Shown here in pieces: positions 43,782-52,677 of a DNA stretch of 64,000 bases. The position numbers and the translations under genes were made by a program. Each line of letters starts with the position of its first letter. Position 1 is the stretch's first letter. The stretch comes from Deltaproteobacteria bacterium. Its GTDB lineage: Bacteria; Desulfobacterota; Binatia; HRBIN30; CADEER01. The stretch is from NCBI GenBank assembly GCA_029262455.1, contig JAJCZJ010000094.1:62001-126000 (forward strand). The letters are read 5' to 3'. Under the pieces are notes generated by a model that ran no database searches, was not told the origin of the DNA, and saw only the letters and a program-made list of their open reading frames with translations.

Positions 43782-44678
43782 ATGATGGCCGCGACGATCT
43801 TTAAAAGCGATCCAGAAAAAGACCACTCGCGCGTTCGATACGCTCTGCAGGTCGCCGACCCAGATCTCGACCAGGGCCTATTTCGATCGGACAGCCCTGT
43901 CCGCACGGTCAATCGGGAGGCTGTGTTGCTGGCGGGCGGCGGCCGAGCTCTGCTCATGCAGATCGCCCATCCCAAGGTCGCCGAGGGGGTCGCACACTTC
44001 AGCAGCTTCGAGTCGGATCCGCTCGGTCGCTTGAATCGAACCCTCGATCTAACCTTGGCGATCGTCTTCGGCTCCGCCCGTGAGGCGATTCGGTCCGTCC
44101 GTATCATCGAAGCGATGCACCGCAGAGTCCAGGGACAACTGACAGAGAAAATCGGGCCCTTCGGCCGGGGCACGAGCTATGACGCCACCGACCCCGCCTT
44201 GCTCTTTTGGGTTCAGGCGACCCTGATCGACAGCGCAATCGCCACGTACAGTCGTTTCGTCCAGCCCATCTCCAGTACGGTGCGCGCACGCTTCTACGAG
44301 GAATCGAAGATCACGGCCCGGCTCTTCGGAATACCGCAAGAGCATATCCCCGACACGGTCGCTCACTTCGATCACTACATCGCCGAAATGGTGGCAAGCG
44401 CCGACCTCGCCATCGGCACGTCCGGCGCGCGTGTCGCTGCATCGATCATCGATCCGCCGCTGCCGCCCGGACTACGCCAGCTCGCTGGCAGCGGCAGAAT
44501 CCTCACCGAGGGCCTACTCCCCGCCCGGCTTAGAGATCTCTTCGGCTTCGAATGGTCGGCAGCTCGCGAGCGCCGCCTCAATCGGATCGCCGCGCTGTCG
44601 CGCCGCACCCTTCCATTGCTCCCGGCATCGCTGCGCTATTTCCCAAGGGCCCGCGGCAGCCAACGGAAGAAGAGCTGA
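43782..44678 (+). CDS. Oxygenase MpaB family protein (DUF2236)
   Basis: 298 residues. The family pattern is clear: VNREAVLLAGGGRALLMQIAHPKVAEGVAHFSSF, DPLGRLNRTLDLTLAIVFGS, YDATDPALLFWVQATLIDS and FYEESKITARLFGIP. DUF2236 includes MpaB, fungal and bacterial haem-type oxygenases and latex clearing relatives. The usual WVHAT segment reads WVQAT here, so a His commonly assigned to haem or metal binding is Gln. Cytoplasmic or peripheral membrane. The reading starts at one of two adjacent ATGs (43782 or 43785). Confidence 0.82.
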   Translation: MMAATIFKSDPEKDHSRVRYALQVADPDLDQGLFRSDSPVRTVNREAVLLAGGGRALLMQIAHPKVAEGVAHFSSFESDPLGRLNRTLDLTLAIVFGSAREAIRSVRIIEAMHRRVQGQLTEKIGPFGRGTSYDATDPALLFWVQATLIDSAIATYSRFVQPISSTVRARFYEESKITARLFGIPQEHIPDTVAHFDHYIAEMVASADLAIGTSGARVAASIIDPPLPPGLRQLAGSGRILTEGLLPARLRDLFGFEWSAARERRLNRIAALSRRTLPLLPASLRYFPRARGSQRKKS

Positions 44679-44763
44679 GCACCATTGAGAATCGCGGCTC
44701 GCTCTGGCACCTCTGCATCGACAGGGCGACATCGCGTTCGAAACAAACGAGGGCTAAAATCCA

Positions 44764-45354
44764 ATGCTGATCGCTTTCACCGTAGCTGCAGTCGTCGACT
44801 GGTTTTCCGTAGGCCGCGGATGGAAGACCGGCGAGTACCTCGCCAAACCGGCCACCCTCGCGTTCTTGGTCCTCTATGCAGCCGGCTACCCGGAGGCATC
44901 GTGGGCCTTGCTTGCCGCCCTCGTGTTCTCGCTGCTTGGCGACATCTACCTGATGCTACCGACCGATATGTTCATCGCTGGGCTCGGTGCGTTCTTGTTG
45001 GGACATATCGCCTATGTCGTCGCCATCGATGCTGACATGGCGACGCGGTTGTTCTGGTTGGCTCTGATCGTCGTCGGATCGTCGCCGATCTCCTACATGA
45101 TTCTCAAATCGGCGCCCGCTCATATGCGAGCGCCAGTCGCTGTCTATATGTTGGCCATCGCCTCCATGGTCGCCTCGGCCTTTGCCGCAAGGGACGGCAT
45201 GCTCATTGCCGGATCGCTACTGTTCTTCGCATCCGACGCGATGATCGGCTGGAATCGATTCGTTCAGCCCTTCCGGCTCGCACCCGTGGCGATTATCGTC
45301 ACCTACCATCTAGGCCAGCTCGGTTTGGTTTGGGGCCTTCTGGCCGGCGCCTAA
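44764..45354 (+). CDS. Lysoplasmalogenase-like (YhhN/TMEM86 family) membrane protein
   Basis: 196 residues with about seven hydrophobic segments. YhhN-type motifs are KPATLAFLVLYAAG, LLALVFSLLGDIYLMLP, FLLGHIAYVVA and FFASDAMIGWNRF. Animal TMEM86 hydrolyses the vinyl ether bond of lysoplasmalogens; the role of the bacterial version is less clear. It follows the MpaB-like gene in the same direction with an 85-base gap. Confidence 0.88.
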   Translation: MLIAFTVAAVVDWFSVGRGWKTGEYLAKPATLAFLVLYAAGYPEASWALLAALVFSLLGDIYLMLPTDMFIAGLGAFLLGHIAYVVAIDADMATRLFWLALIVVGSSPISYMILKSAPAHMRAPVAVYMLAIASMVASAFAARDGMLIAGSLLFFASDAMIGWNRFVQPFRLAPVAIIVTYHLGQLGLVWGLLAGA

Positions 45355-45436
45355 GATCAGGACCGCAACGTCAATCCCCCACTCAGTTGAAAACCGTATC
45401 TGTATTTGACTGCGCCCAACCCCGACCAGGCCAGAA

Positions 45437-46237
45437 TCAATCGGGAAAGCCACGCCCCAGAGTCTCGATCATTTGCTGGTGGAGCCGGCCGTTTGAAACC
45501 AGAGTCTGCTCTCCGTAAGGCTCAAAAGCCGCGCCGCGAAAGTCCGAGACCTGTCCGCCCGCTTCGCTGACGATCACTGTTCCCGCGACGGTGTCCCAGG
45601 GTTTCAGTTTCCATTCCCAGAATCCGTCGAGACGACCACTGGCGACACAGCACAAGTCGAGTGCCGCCGACCCCGCCCGCCGAATCCCATGCGTTTCCAT
45701 GATGAATTCACGCAGGAATCCAAAATAAAAGTCGAGGTGTTCGCGGCGATCGTAAGGAAAACCCGTCCCGATCAAGGCCCTTGAAAGGTCTCCCACCTCC
45801 GAGACCGCGATCGGCTCTCCGTTACAGGTTGCACCGCCCCCCGTTTCGGCGACAAATGTTTCGCGACGTGTCGGATCGTGGACCACGCCGAGTAGACGTA
45901 CTCGGCCACGCGCAAGGCCAAGTGAGAAGGCATACTGCGGGTAGGAGTGCGCAAAGTTCGTGGTTCCATCCACCGGATCGAGATACCACGCAAGCTGATC
46001 GTCGCCCGGTCGCGCAATTCCACCGCTGCCGGAAGCCTCCTCGCCAACAATCAAATGATCGGGAAACTCACCGCGCAAGCGCTGAGTCGCAAACGCCTCG
46101 ATCGCCAGGTCCGTCTCCGTCACCAAGTCGACGGCGCCCTTGTGCTCGATACGGGCTTGGCTCCGCGAAGCCTCCCGAATCCGCTCTCCCGCCTCTTCCG
46201 CAATCTCACACGCCACTTCCAGCAAACGATTCGACAT
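45437..46237 (-). CDS. Inositol monophosphatase family protein
   Basis: 266 residues. Signatures are GAVDLVTETDLAIE, GEEASGSGG, WYLDPVDGTTNFAHSYP with the metal-binding Asp pair, and the C-terminal KPWDTVAGTVIVSEAGGQVSDF. It dephosphorylates inositol-1-phosphate or related sugar phosphates (SuhB, CysQ-like) using Mg2+. ATG 46237 is preferred to the GTG or ATG at 46288, since that would overlap the divergent gene. Confidence 0.93.
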   Translation of the reverse strand: MSNRLLEVACEIAEEAGERIREASRSQARIEHKGAVDLVTETDLAIEAFATQRLRGEFPDHLIVGEEASGSGGIARPGDDQLAWYLDPVDGTTNFAHSYPQYAFSLGLARGRVRLLGVVHDPTRRETFVAETGGGATCNGEPIAVSEVGDLSRALIGTGFPYDRREHLDFYFGFLREFIMETHGIRRAGSAALDLCCVASGRLDGFWEWKLKPWDTVAGTVIVSEAGGQVSDFRGAAFEPYGEQTLVSNGRLHQQMIETLGRGFPD

Positions 46238-46302
46238 TGTCGTGACCCTACCAGCCCCTCTTCCAACTCGTCCATCACTGTGGCTCATTGGCTGGCACTC
46301 CC

Positions 46303-47145
46303 ATGACCAAGTTCACCATCGGCAGCGAAGAGCACAAGAAAGCATTTTGTCGGTCCTTCATCGACACCCACGATGCTTGGGAGCCCCAATCGCTACCTTG
46401 GCCCGACCTGAAGCAAGACGCGCTTGCTCGGCTGCGCGCGATGCCATTTTGGGACGAGGCGATCTCGACCGAAGCCGAAGTCGCCCACAAAGTCGCTGCC
46501 CTCGTACCACTGCAACGCGACCCAATCCTGCGTGAAGCTGTCGAGCTACAGGGATTGGAAGAAGCACGTCACTCGGAACTGCTGAAGACCATGCTGGAGC
46601 GCTACGACATCCCGCAACCGCCGATTCGCCCGCCGAAACTCCACTCCGATCCCGACTGGGGATTTCTCCGGATGGGCTACGGTGAGTGCTTCGATTCCTT
46701 CTTCGCCTTCGGCCTCTTCCCGCTGGCGCGCCAGGCGCGACTCTTTCCGCTACCGCTCCTCGAGCTTCTCGAACCAATCGTCGACGAGGAAGCACGCCAC
46801 ATTCTGTTCTTCGCAAACTGGGTCGCCTACTGCCGTGCCCGCATGCCGTGGTACCAAAGGCCGCTGCATCGGGCACGTTGTGCCGCCGCAATGGCAATCC
46901 AGGTCGGCGGCCGGGCGCGTACTGCGATCGACGCCGCGCGCGGCTCGAGCAATCACTCCAGCGACGACGATTTCATGATCGGTGTACAAGACGCCCTGGA
47001 TCTAGATTTCACGCCGCGTGAGGTCGTGGAAACGTGTCTCATCGAGAACGACAGCCGCCTCCGATCCTACGACGGCCGTCTACTGCGGCCGACATTCGTC
47101 CCGACCCTAGCGCGGATTCTCAGACAGGCCCTTCCTCGAAAGTAG
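46303..47145 (+). CDS. Ferritin-like (diiron) domain protein
   Basis: 280 residues. Two ExxH motifs, GLEEARHSELL and DEEARHILFF, each with an earlier Glu (for example ELQG), suit a four-helix diiron fold. Its relatives are uncharacterised ferritin-like proteins and diiron oxygenases, so I would not name a substrate. A TTG at 46288 is an alternative start. It is divergent from the inositol monophosphatase gene and ends close to the convergent EF-hand gene. Confidence 0.72.
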   Translation: MTKFTIGSEEHKKAFCRSFIDTHDAWEPQSLPWPDLKQDALARLRAMPFWDEAISTEAEVAHKVAALVPLQRDPILREAVELQGLEEARHSELLKTMLERYDIPQPPIRPPKLHSDPDWGFLRMGYGECFDSFFAFGLFPLARQARLFPLPLLELLEPIVDEEARHILFFANWVAYCRARMPWYQRPLHRARCAAAMAIQVGGRARTAIDAARGSSNHSSDDDFMIGVQDALDLDFTPREVVETCLIENDSRLRSYDGRLLRPTFVPTLARILRQALPRK

Positions 47146-47171
47146 CTGGCACCGTTTCGAGTGCGTCGACC

Positions 47172-48194
47172 TCAGCCGGGAAACGGCGGGGCGACGCGGA
47201 CAATGATCTGCTCGATCGGTCCCGGATTGCGCGCAGCGCTCTCGTCCAGCACGCGCGCCGAAAGAACCGTATCGCCGACCGGGAAATCTTCGATCACCGA
47301 GATATCTGCAGAACAATACTGAAGTCGGGGTGGCGGCACCGTGTCGGCGACGCACCCAAACACACCGTCGTCAAACCGCACGCAGGCCGTCTGCACATTG
47401 CATCCCCTCCCAGAGGTGATCGGATTGGGCATCCCATCACCACCATCCTGGAAACGACAACCGAAGTCGTTGAGCGCATCCTCTACCTCTGGCGTCCCAT
47501 CGAAGGACGGAGGCGAAACAGCCGGCACACCACCCGCGTCGGGCGGCTCTGCGTCACAAACTTGCGCACTACCGTTGCCCAAAGGGTTGCTCGACAAGAT
47601 CTGGAAAGACGGCGCACAACCCTGACAAAACGTATCCAAGCCGGGCGACGGTCCCGTGATCGTCGAAGGCGCCGCTTCTACAACGATATGAAAGGCGCGA
47701 CCTTGCGGTAGGACGAAGACCGGGATGCCCCCCTCCTCCCCCGACGGCGGCAACAGGGTATCGTCCGGCGCGGTCAGCCCAAAGAAGACGATCCGCGGCC
47801 CACTCGCGACAGTTGCCGTGGGAGTCGGTCCGAGCGGGGTCTCGGTGGCAACCGGCGTCGCGACTCCCGTCGCGGTCGGCGTCGGCACGACGACGGCGCA
47901 GCCGTTCAGAGCGTTGCGCACCGCCTGGATCAGCTCGTTCACTGTTACGGCCCCGTTGCCGTTGGCATCGGCGCTCAAGCAATCGGCTACGTTCCGCGAA
48001 CCAAGGGCGATATTGACTGCGAGCACCAGTTCGTTGATCGCCACCGCACCGTTTTCGTTGCAGTCCCCTACACACTGCGCCGAAACTGGCGCAGTGAAGA
48101 CGGACAAGAGCACCGCGACGCGCATCAAGAGACGACAACACCCACTGCCAAATTTGGCCCTAAGAGCCCGGCTACTGTAGCGATCGAGGGTCAT
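47172..48194 (-). CDS. Exported protein with N-terminal double EF-hand module and Cys-rich C-terminus
   Basis: 340 residues. Hydrophobic signal segment (LLMRVAVLLSVFTAPVSA), then the EF-hand pair CVGDCNENGAVAINELVLAV and DANGNGAVTVNELIQAVRNAL ending GC, then a Thr/Pro-rich linker. The C-terminal half carries paired cysteines (CQGCAPSF, GRGCNVQTACVRF) and ends at VAPPFPG. Start is uncertain: ATG 48194 gives a long n-region and ATG 48125 gives a minimal signal peptide. No Shine-Dalgarno for either. Confidence 0.75.
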   Translation of the reverse strand: MTLDRYSSRALRAKFGSGCCRLLMRVAVLLSVFTAPVSAQCVGDCNENGAVAINELVLAVNIALGSRNVADCLSADANGNGAVTVNELIQAVRNALNGCAVVVPTPTATGVATPVATETPLGPTPTATVASGPRIVFFGLTAPDDTLLPPSGEEGGIPVFVLPQGRAFHIVVEAAPSTITGPSPGLDTFCQGCAPSFQILSSNPLGNGSAQVCDAEPPDAGGVPAVSPPSFDGTPEVEDALNDFGCRFQDGGDGMPNPITSGRGCNVQTACVRFDDGVFGCVADTVPPPRLQYCSADISVIEDFPVGDTVLSARVLDESAARNPGPIEQIIVRVAPPFPG

Positions 48195-48299
48195 TTTCCA
48201 TGCTTTGAGGTGCACGTGCCGACAACATTGCTGCGGGGAACCGTTGCGCATTCTCTGCAGCGAATCCCCGGCAAGATACCACCGCCATCGGCTGCTAGC

Positions 48300-48340
48300 A
48301 AAAACACGAAGGGGAGCGCCGGAATCTCCGGTCGCTCCCC
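48300..48340 (-). terminator. Intrinsic terminator after the Big2 lipoprotein gene
   Basis: Minus strand: GGGGAGCG-ACCGG-AGATT-CCGG-CGCTCCCC hairpin (48311-48340) followed by TTCGTGTTTTTG. The stem has 8 plus 4 base pairs around a short loop and the tail is T-rich, so it fits a Rho-independent terminator 37 bases past the stop. Confidence 0.75.
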
Positions 48341-48376
48341 TCCGTCTGCCGCAGCGGGCGTTGCGCCTCGGGCAGT

Positions 48377-50950
48377 CTAGTCGATGGTGATATCGATGGT
48401 TACGACTGGGTCGTAGTACAGATAAAACCTACCTTTGATCCGATAGGTTCCCGCCTCGACAGTTGCACCGAACTCGTCCCTAAGGTCCCAAAAGGCCTGA
48501 AGCTGGTATCGCAGCTCAGCGGAGTCGAATTCGGGCGCTCCGGCCTCCAGGAATGGCTCGCCGCAGCCTTCCTCCCGAATCGTCCGAACGAAAGTCTCGG
48601 ATTCTCCGTCGACTCGGAAAGCGTAGAGGTCGAGACACGGATCGAAGATCCCAACCGGGCGTTGGCTCTCTGTAACGGTAAAGCGAATCTGACTTAAACC
48701 CGGACGGGTATAGCTCGCACAATCCGATTCGAGAAACACCCGGTTGAAGCCGTCCGTCCAGGTACCGCGGTTGATGTTTTCTTCGTCACAGAACTCGATG
48801 TCGGTCTGCTCGAAGACCTCGATCCGAACCTCTCGGCCAACGATACCGTCGAGTTCCGCCCAGACGGCGACTGACCCTGCGGCGAGGCCGGTTAGGGTAC
48901 CGGGAACGTCAAACCGCGCAATCGAGTCGTCACTGGTGCGCCAAGTGACCTCCCGGGTTGCATCGCGACCAAACCCTACATCGTAGTAACCTTGGGCGAC
49001 GAAGAAGGCTTGGCCACCTTTTTCAATGACCCGATCACCGGAATTCTCGCCTTCTTGGTAGACCTCGAGTTGCTCCAGAGTCGCTTCGGAAACGACGCGA
49101 ACCCCGTAGGGGTGGCTCTCGATGCCGTCGAGCGCCGCACGTACCGTCGTCTCGCCTTCGCCAACCGCTGTCATCAGACCAGCTGCGCCAAAGCTGGCGA
49201 CGCCGTCACTCGCCGGAGTCCAGACCACACGGTCGGTGACGTCTTCCCAACCACCGATATCGAAGCGTGCAGTCGCGCGCCACTGAGTTTCGTCGCCGGC
49301 CAACAGTGTGAAAGACGCCGGACAGACAAAGTCAAAACAAGGCTCGAAATCAGGGAAGGCAATCCCGAAGTGTTGATTCTCTGGGAAGATGCTGATGTCG
49401 ACGACACTCCGTTCGCTGACGACGTTGAGCTGCAGCGGCTCACTCGAAATGCCGTCGAGCGAAGCACCGACTGTCGCAGTACCCACGCCAGTTCCGGTCA
49501 GAACTCCACCGGTGACGGTTGCCACAGAAGCAGGGGTAACCGTCCAACTCACTTCGTCCGTGATGTCGTCAAAGTAGCTCTCTTCGAACTCGCCAAGCGC
49601 TCGATACTCGATCTGACCACCAATCTCGATCGCATCGGCACACGCCGGTGGGGCGAACGCGATGTCTACTTCGGGCAACTCGGGCTCGAAGACCGGGACA
49701 CCAAGCGGTCCCGGGTAGCAGTTGAAATTCTGCAAATGGATCGCACGCAATGCCGGCCGAGGCGTCACGCGAACCGGGTGCGCCGGACTCGACACGTCGG
49801 CGAGCACGGCGCTCACCGTCGCCTCCCCCGGCATCAACCCAGTGGCCTCGCCCCAAGCCCCTATCCGTAGGATATCCGGGGCCGATGAGGTCCAGTCGGC
49901 GATACCGCTCAAATCGACAAACGAGCCGTCCGACAGCCGCGCTGACACAGCAAAGGACGCCTGCTGGCCGGTCACCAGACTTGCCGGACCAAAGACTTGG
50001 AGCTCTTCAATCTCGACTGGCTGACATCCAGGGACACAGACCATCTGCGAACAATCCCGCGCGTCTGGCGCGCTCGACGCACAAACACACTCGTCTCCAG
50101 GCATCGCACAGCCACCATCATCAGAGCACGAGTACGGACCGACCGGACCCGCGTTGGCGCAAACTGGCGGGCCACAGTCGTCGCAGAACGGGCAACTGGC
50201 AGTGCATGAACAGCTACGGCCGTCACCACACGAACCAAAGTCAGCACACTGCCAAACCGCGGCGCCGCAACCTTCGACGACGAAACTTCCATCCCCATCG
50301 GCATCGATCAGTCGGCGTGAATAGTCCGCGATCTCGCTGATCCGACCACCCCGCACGACAACCTCGGCGCCATACCTGTCCGAGATCCTGCGGATCTCTT
50401 CTCCACCGACGGTGTAGGTCGAGGATACCCGCACCCTTCCCCAAGCCACCTCTGCGACGACATCAGCGCTGCCGTCATCACCAGCGGTAAAGGGCAGCGA
50501 AAACGACATCAAATTGCCCGAAACCGTCTTGGTGACGAGCAAGGTACAGTCGCCAGGAAGGACTTCGGCAATCTGAAACCGACCGTCGCCATCTGTCACC
50601 CCAGTGCGGGTCTCGCCGCCACCGCATTCCAGGGACCACTCGGCGTGCGACAAGGCACGATCAAATCCCGCCGCGCGTTCCGACGACTCAGGGGCTTCAG
50701 CCAACGCATCACCGGCGCCTGCACGAACACCTTCATGCACGACCACCAGTCCCCTGACGGCTGAGCCTTGCGCGACGGTAGGCGACGGAATCGCCGCCGG
50801 GGTTGCGGTCGCCGGCACATCCGTCGGGGTTCGAGTCGCCGTCGCAACAGCCCCACCACCACCGTCATCATCACCACATCCGACCACGACAGTGCACAAC
50901 ATCACAGCAGCCAGGCCGACGACGAGCCGGGTCAATATTTCGTTCTTCAT
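48377..50950 (-). CDS. Large lipoprotein with bacterial Ig-like (Big2-type) repeats
   Basis: 857 residues. Lipoprotein signal (LVVGLAAVMLCTVVVGC) with lipobox VVGC, then a Gly/Asp/Thr-rich linker. An early carboxypeptidase-regulatory-like segment (GRFQIAEVLPGDCTLLV) and a Cys cluster (residues near CSDDGGCAMPGDECVCASS) follow. The middle and end hold at least four Big2-like repeats (VTGQQASFAVSARLSDGSFVDLSG; EATGLMPGEATVSAVL; DATREVTWRTSDDSIARF). Probably a cell-surface scaffold or adhesin. The ATG follows GGGAG. It is divergent from the HTH regulator, which may control it. Confidence 0.82.
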   Translation of the reverse strand: MKNEILTRLVVGLAAVMLCTVVVGCGDDDGGGGAVATATRTPTDVPATATPAAIPSPTVAQGSAVRGLVVVHEGVRAGAGDALAEAPESSERAAGFDRALSHAEWSLECGGGETRTGVTDGDGRFQIAEVLPGDCTLLVTKTVSGNLMSFSLPFTAGDDGSADVVAEVAWGRVRVSSTYTVGGEEIRRISDRYGAEVVVRGGRISEIADYSRRLIDADGDGSFVVEGCGAAVWQCADFGSCGDGRSCSCTASCPFCDDCGPPVCANAGPVGPYSCSDDGGCAMPGDECVCASSAPDARDCSQMVCVPGCQPVEIEELQVFGPASLVTGQQASFAVSARLSDGSFVDLSGIADWTSSAPDILRIGAWGEATGLMPGEATVSAVLADVSSPAHPVRVTPRPALRAIHLQNFNCYPGPLGVPVFEPELPEVDIAFAPPACADAIEIGGQIEYRALGEFEESYFDDITDEVSWTVTPASVATVTGGVLTGTGVGTATVGASLDGISSEPLQLNVVSERSVVDISIFPENQHFGIAFPDFEPCFDFVCPASFTLLAGDETQWRATARFDIGGWEDVTDRVVWTPASDGVASFGAAGLMTAVGEGETTVRAALDGIESHPYGVRVVSEATLEQLEVYQEGENSGDRVIEKGGQAFFVAQGYYDVGFGRDATREVTWRTSDDSIARFDVPGTLTGLAAGSVAVWAELDGIVGREVRIEVFEQTDIEFCDEENINRGTWTDGFNRVFLESDCASYTRPGLSQIRFTVTESQRPVGIFDPCLDLYAFRVDGESETFVRTIREEGCGEPFLEAGAPEFDSAELRYQLQAFWDLRDEFGATVEAGTYRIKGRFYLYYDPVVTIDITID

Positions 50951-51010
50951 GTTCTCCCTCATCGAGCGCCGGCGTTGCGCGAACCCCCCTCATTTCAAGG
51001 ACGTAGGACC

Positions 51011-51060
51011 CTGGTAAACAACTGTTGTTAGCTTGTCAACCAATTTTGTTTCGGTATAGT
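51011..51060. promoter_or_regulatory. Overlapping divergent promoters with palindrome
   Basis: Plus strand: -35 TTGTCA (51033-51038), 16-base spacer, -10 TATAGT (51055-51060). Minus strand: -35 TTGACA (51034-51039), 17-base spacer, weak -10 TACCAG (51011-51016). The -35 elements overlap by five bases. The palindrome AACAAC-T-GTTGTT (51017-51029) fills the minus-strand spacer, so a bound regulator would block that promoter. Confidence 0.6.
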
Positions 51061-51067
51061 GGTCCAA

Positions 51068-51892
51068 ATGGCGGAAAAAAAGTCCTCGCCCAAGCGCATC
51101 CGAGACGTGTTCTACGAGACGCGTGTGCTGATGGGCCGCGACTACACCATTCGGCGATTCGCCGAGGAGGTGCTCGAGAGCGCAATTGACCCCGTCATGC
51201 TCGGTTACATCGAAAAGGGCAAGCGGTTTCCAAGCGACGCCTTAGTGCGGCGACTGGCCGTCATTCGCAAACAAGACCCTCACGAGTTGCTCGCCCTGCT
51301 GTGGCGCGACCGGATGCTCCACGGCTTCGGCAAGGAACTCAAACGGGTCCTCACCGCCCCGCGCTCTCTCACCGACATCGAAGACGCCGACCTCGCCGTT
51401 CTCACAAGTCAGGCAATCGCCGCACTCCCCGACGACGGCTCCGCAACTCCAGTAGCAGAGTGGCGCAAGGCCTTCCGCAGTGTGAAAGGGCAGCGCCGAA
51501 AAGATCAAACCGTGGAACCCGAGTTGATCGCACGCGTCGAGGATCTCCTAAAGCAGCGGGAGTTGGTCGAAATCAACGCGGGCAATGTGCGACGACGCGG
51601 GCGTCACTTCGTCGCCCAGACCACGGAGGAGCGCCAGACGCTCGCCCTCGAATTCTGCGCACTCTTTGCCAAGGGATTGCTCGACAAGCTTGCGCTACCG
51701 GAAAAGAACACCGGCACCTACCTGCGGGACCACTACTTCAATATACCGTCCGAGCGAATCCCCGAATTCCACAAGAAGCTCGATCAAGCGATGCAGGCGC
51801 TGTCAGAGGAGTTCGCTGACGACGCCAACGCGAAGAATCGGTTCATGAACATTCTGGTCACCGCGACACCCTACGATTCGGGGGAATCATGA
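51068..51892 (+). CDS. HTH (XRE-like) regulator, TIGR02147/DUF4423-like
   Basis: 274 residues. The first 75 contain an XRE-like helix-turn-helix (YTIRRFAEEVLE...MLGYIEKGKRFPSDALVRRLAVI). The C-terminus (IPEFHKKLDQAMQALSEEFADDANAKNRF, then NILVTATPY) resembles the end of TIGR02147/DUF4423 proteins. The ATG at 51068 begins about 8 bases after the -10 TATAGT, so the mRNA probably has no leader, which fits the absent Shine-Dalgarno. A GTG at 51059 overlaps the -10 and is unlikely. It overlaps the next gene by ATGA, and is divergent from the Big2 lipoprotein. Confidence 0.75.
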   Translation: MAEKKSSPKRIRDVFYETRVLMGRDYTIRRFAEEVLESAIDPVMLGYIEKGKRFPSDALVRRLAVIRKQDPHELLALLWRDRMLHGFGKELKRVLTAPRSLTDIEDADLAVLTSQAIAALPDDGSATPVAEWRKAFRSVKGQRRKDQTVEPELIARVEDLLKQRELVEINAGNVRRRGRHFVAQTTEERQTLALEFCALFAKGLLDKLALPEKNTGTYLRDHYFNIPSERIPEFHKKLDQAMQALSEEFADDANAKNRFMNILVTATPYDSGES

Positions 51893-52674
51893 TCGCGCGC
51901 CTGCACACCTTAACCGTTGTCCTACTCTGTAGTCTCTTCACCGCCTGCGCGGGCGGCAGCGGCTCGAGCGGGTTCGATCAGATCGAAAACGCCGTGATCC
52001 AGCGAGTCGTCGAAGGCCGCGAGTGTGAAGACCTCAACGGGCTCACAATCTGCCCTGTCGACACACTGCAACCCCAGGTCCCTACTCCATCCCCCCAACC
52101 CGCTACTCCGACAAGAACACCGTCTCCAGACGGGTCCCCGATTCCGACCCCGCCAGCTCCATCCTCAGCAACACCGGACAAGAGCGTGAATCCGACAATG
52201 ACGCCGACCGAGGCCGTCGTACAGACGAGCACGCAGACCGTCTCACCAAGCCCCACGGCTACCATGCTTCCCGGGGTTCTCCTCGCCCCTACCTTCGGAC
52301 AACTCGGGGACGCTCGAGTCTGCCAACCAATCGTCGATACCGGTTCGTGCCAGCTATCCTTCGATTTCATCGCATCCGGGTTCCCCTTCGACACCACCTA
52401 CCTGGTTGCAGCTCGCGAGGTCGGGCTCGAGTTACCGTGGACGATTGTGAGGGCCGAAGAGATACTCCGCGATGGCAAACTCCAGTTCCAACGAGCCGTA
52501 ATCCCATTTGATCTCGCCGCCACCGGAGACGCCGCGCTGGTCGATGGAGTTCAACTCGTCGTCCTCACTTTCATGAACAATCGCGGTCCAGTTCCAAGCC
52601 AGGTCGACCAACTTGCCGACACCGCGCCCGACTCTGCTTTCGCCGTCACGCCGTTCACGGTCACTCTCGAATGA
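51889..52674 (+). CDS. Lipoprotein with Pro/Thr/Ser-rich linker, unknown function
   Basis: 261 residues. Lipoprotein signal (TLTVVLLCSLFTAC) with lipobox FTAC, then an 80-residue low-complexity region rich in Pro, Thr and Ser (TPSPQPATPTRTPSPDGS), and a folded C-terminal part of about 130 residues with four or more conserved-looking hydrophobic strands (CQLSFDFIASGFPF; LVDGVQLVVLTFMNN). No family is recognised. The ATG overlaps the regulator stop (ATGA), so regulator and lipoprotein are one unit. Confidence 0.72.
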   Translation: MIARLHTLTVVLLCSLFTACAGGSGSSGFDQIENAVIQRVVEGRECEDLNGLTICPVDTLQPQVPTPSPQPATPTRTPSPDGSPIPTPPAPSSATPDKSVNPTMTPTEAVVQTSTQTVSPSPTATMLPGVLLAPTFGQLGDARVCQPIVDTGSCQLSFDFIASGFPFDTTYLVAAREVGLELPWTIVRAEEILRDGKLQFQRAVIPFDLAATGDAALVDGVQLVVLTFMNNRGPVPSQVDQLADTAPDSAFAVTPFTVTLE

Positions 52675-52677
52675 GGC

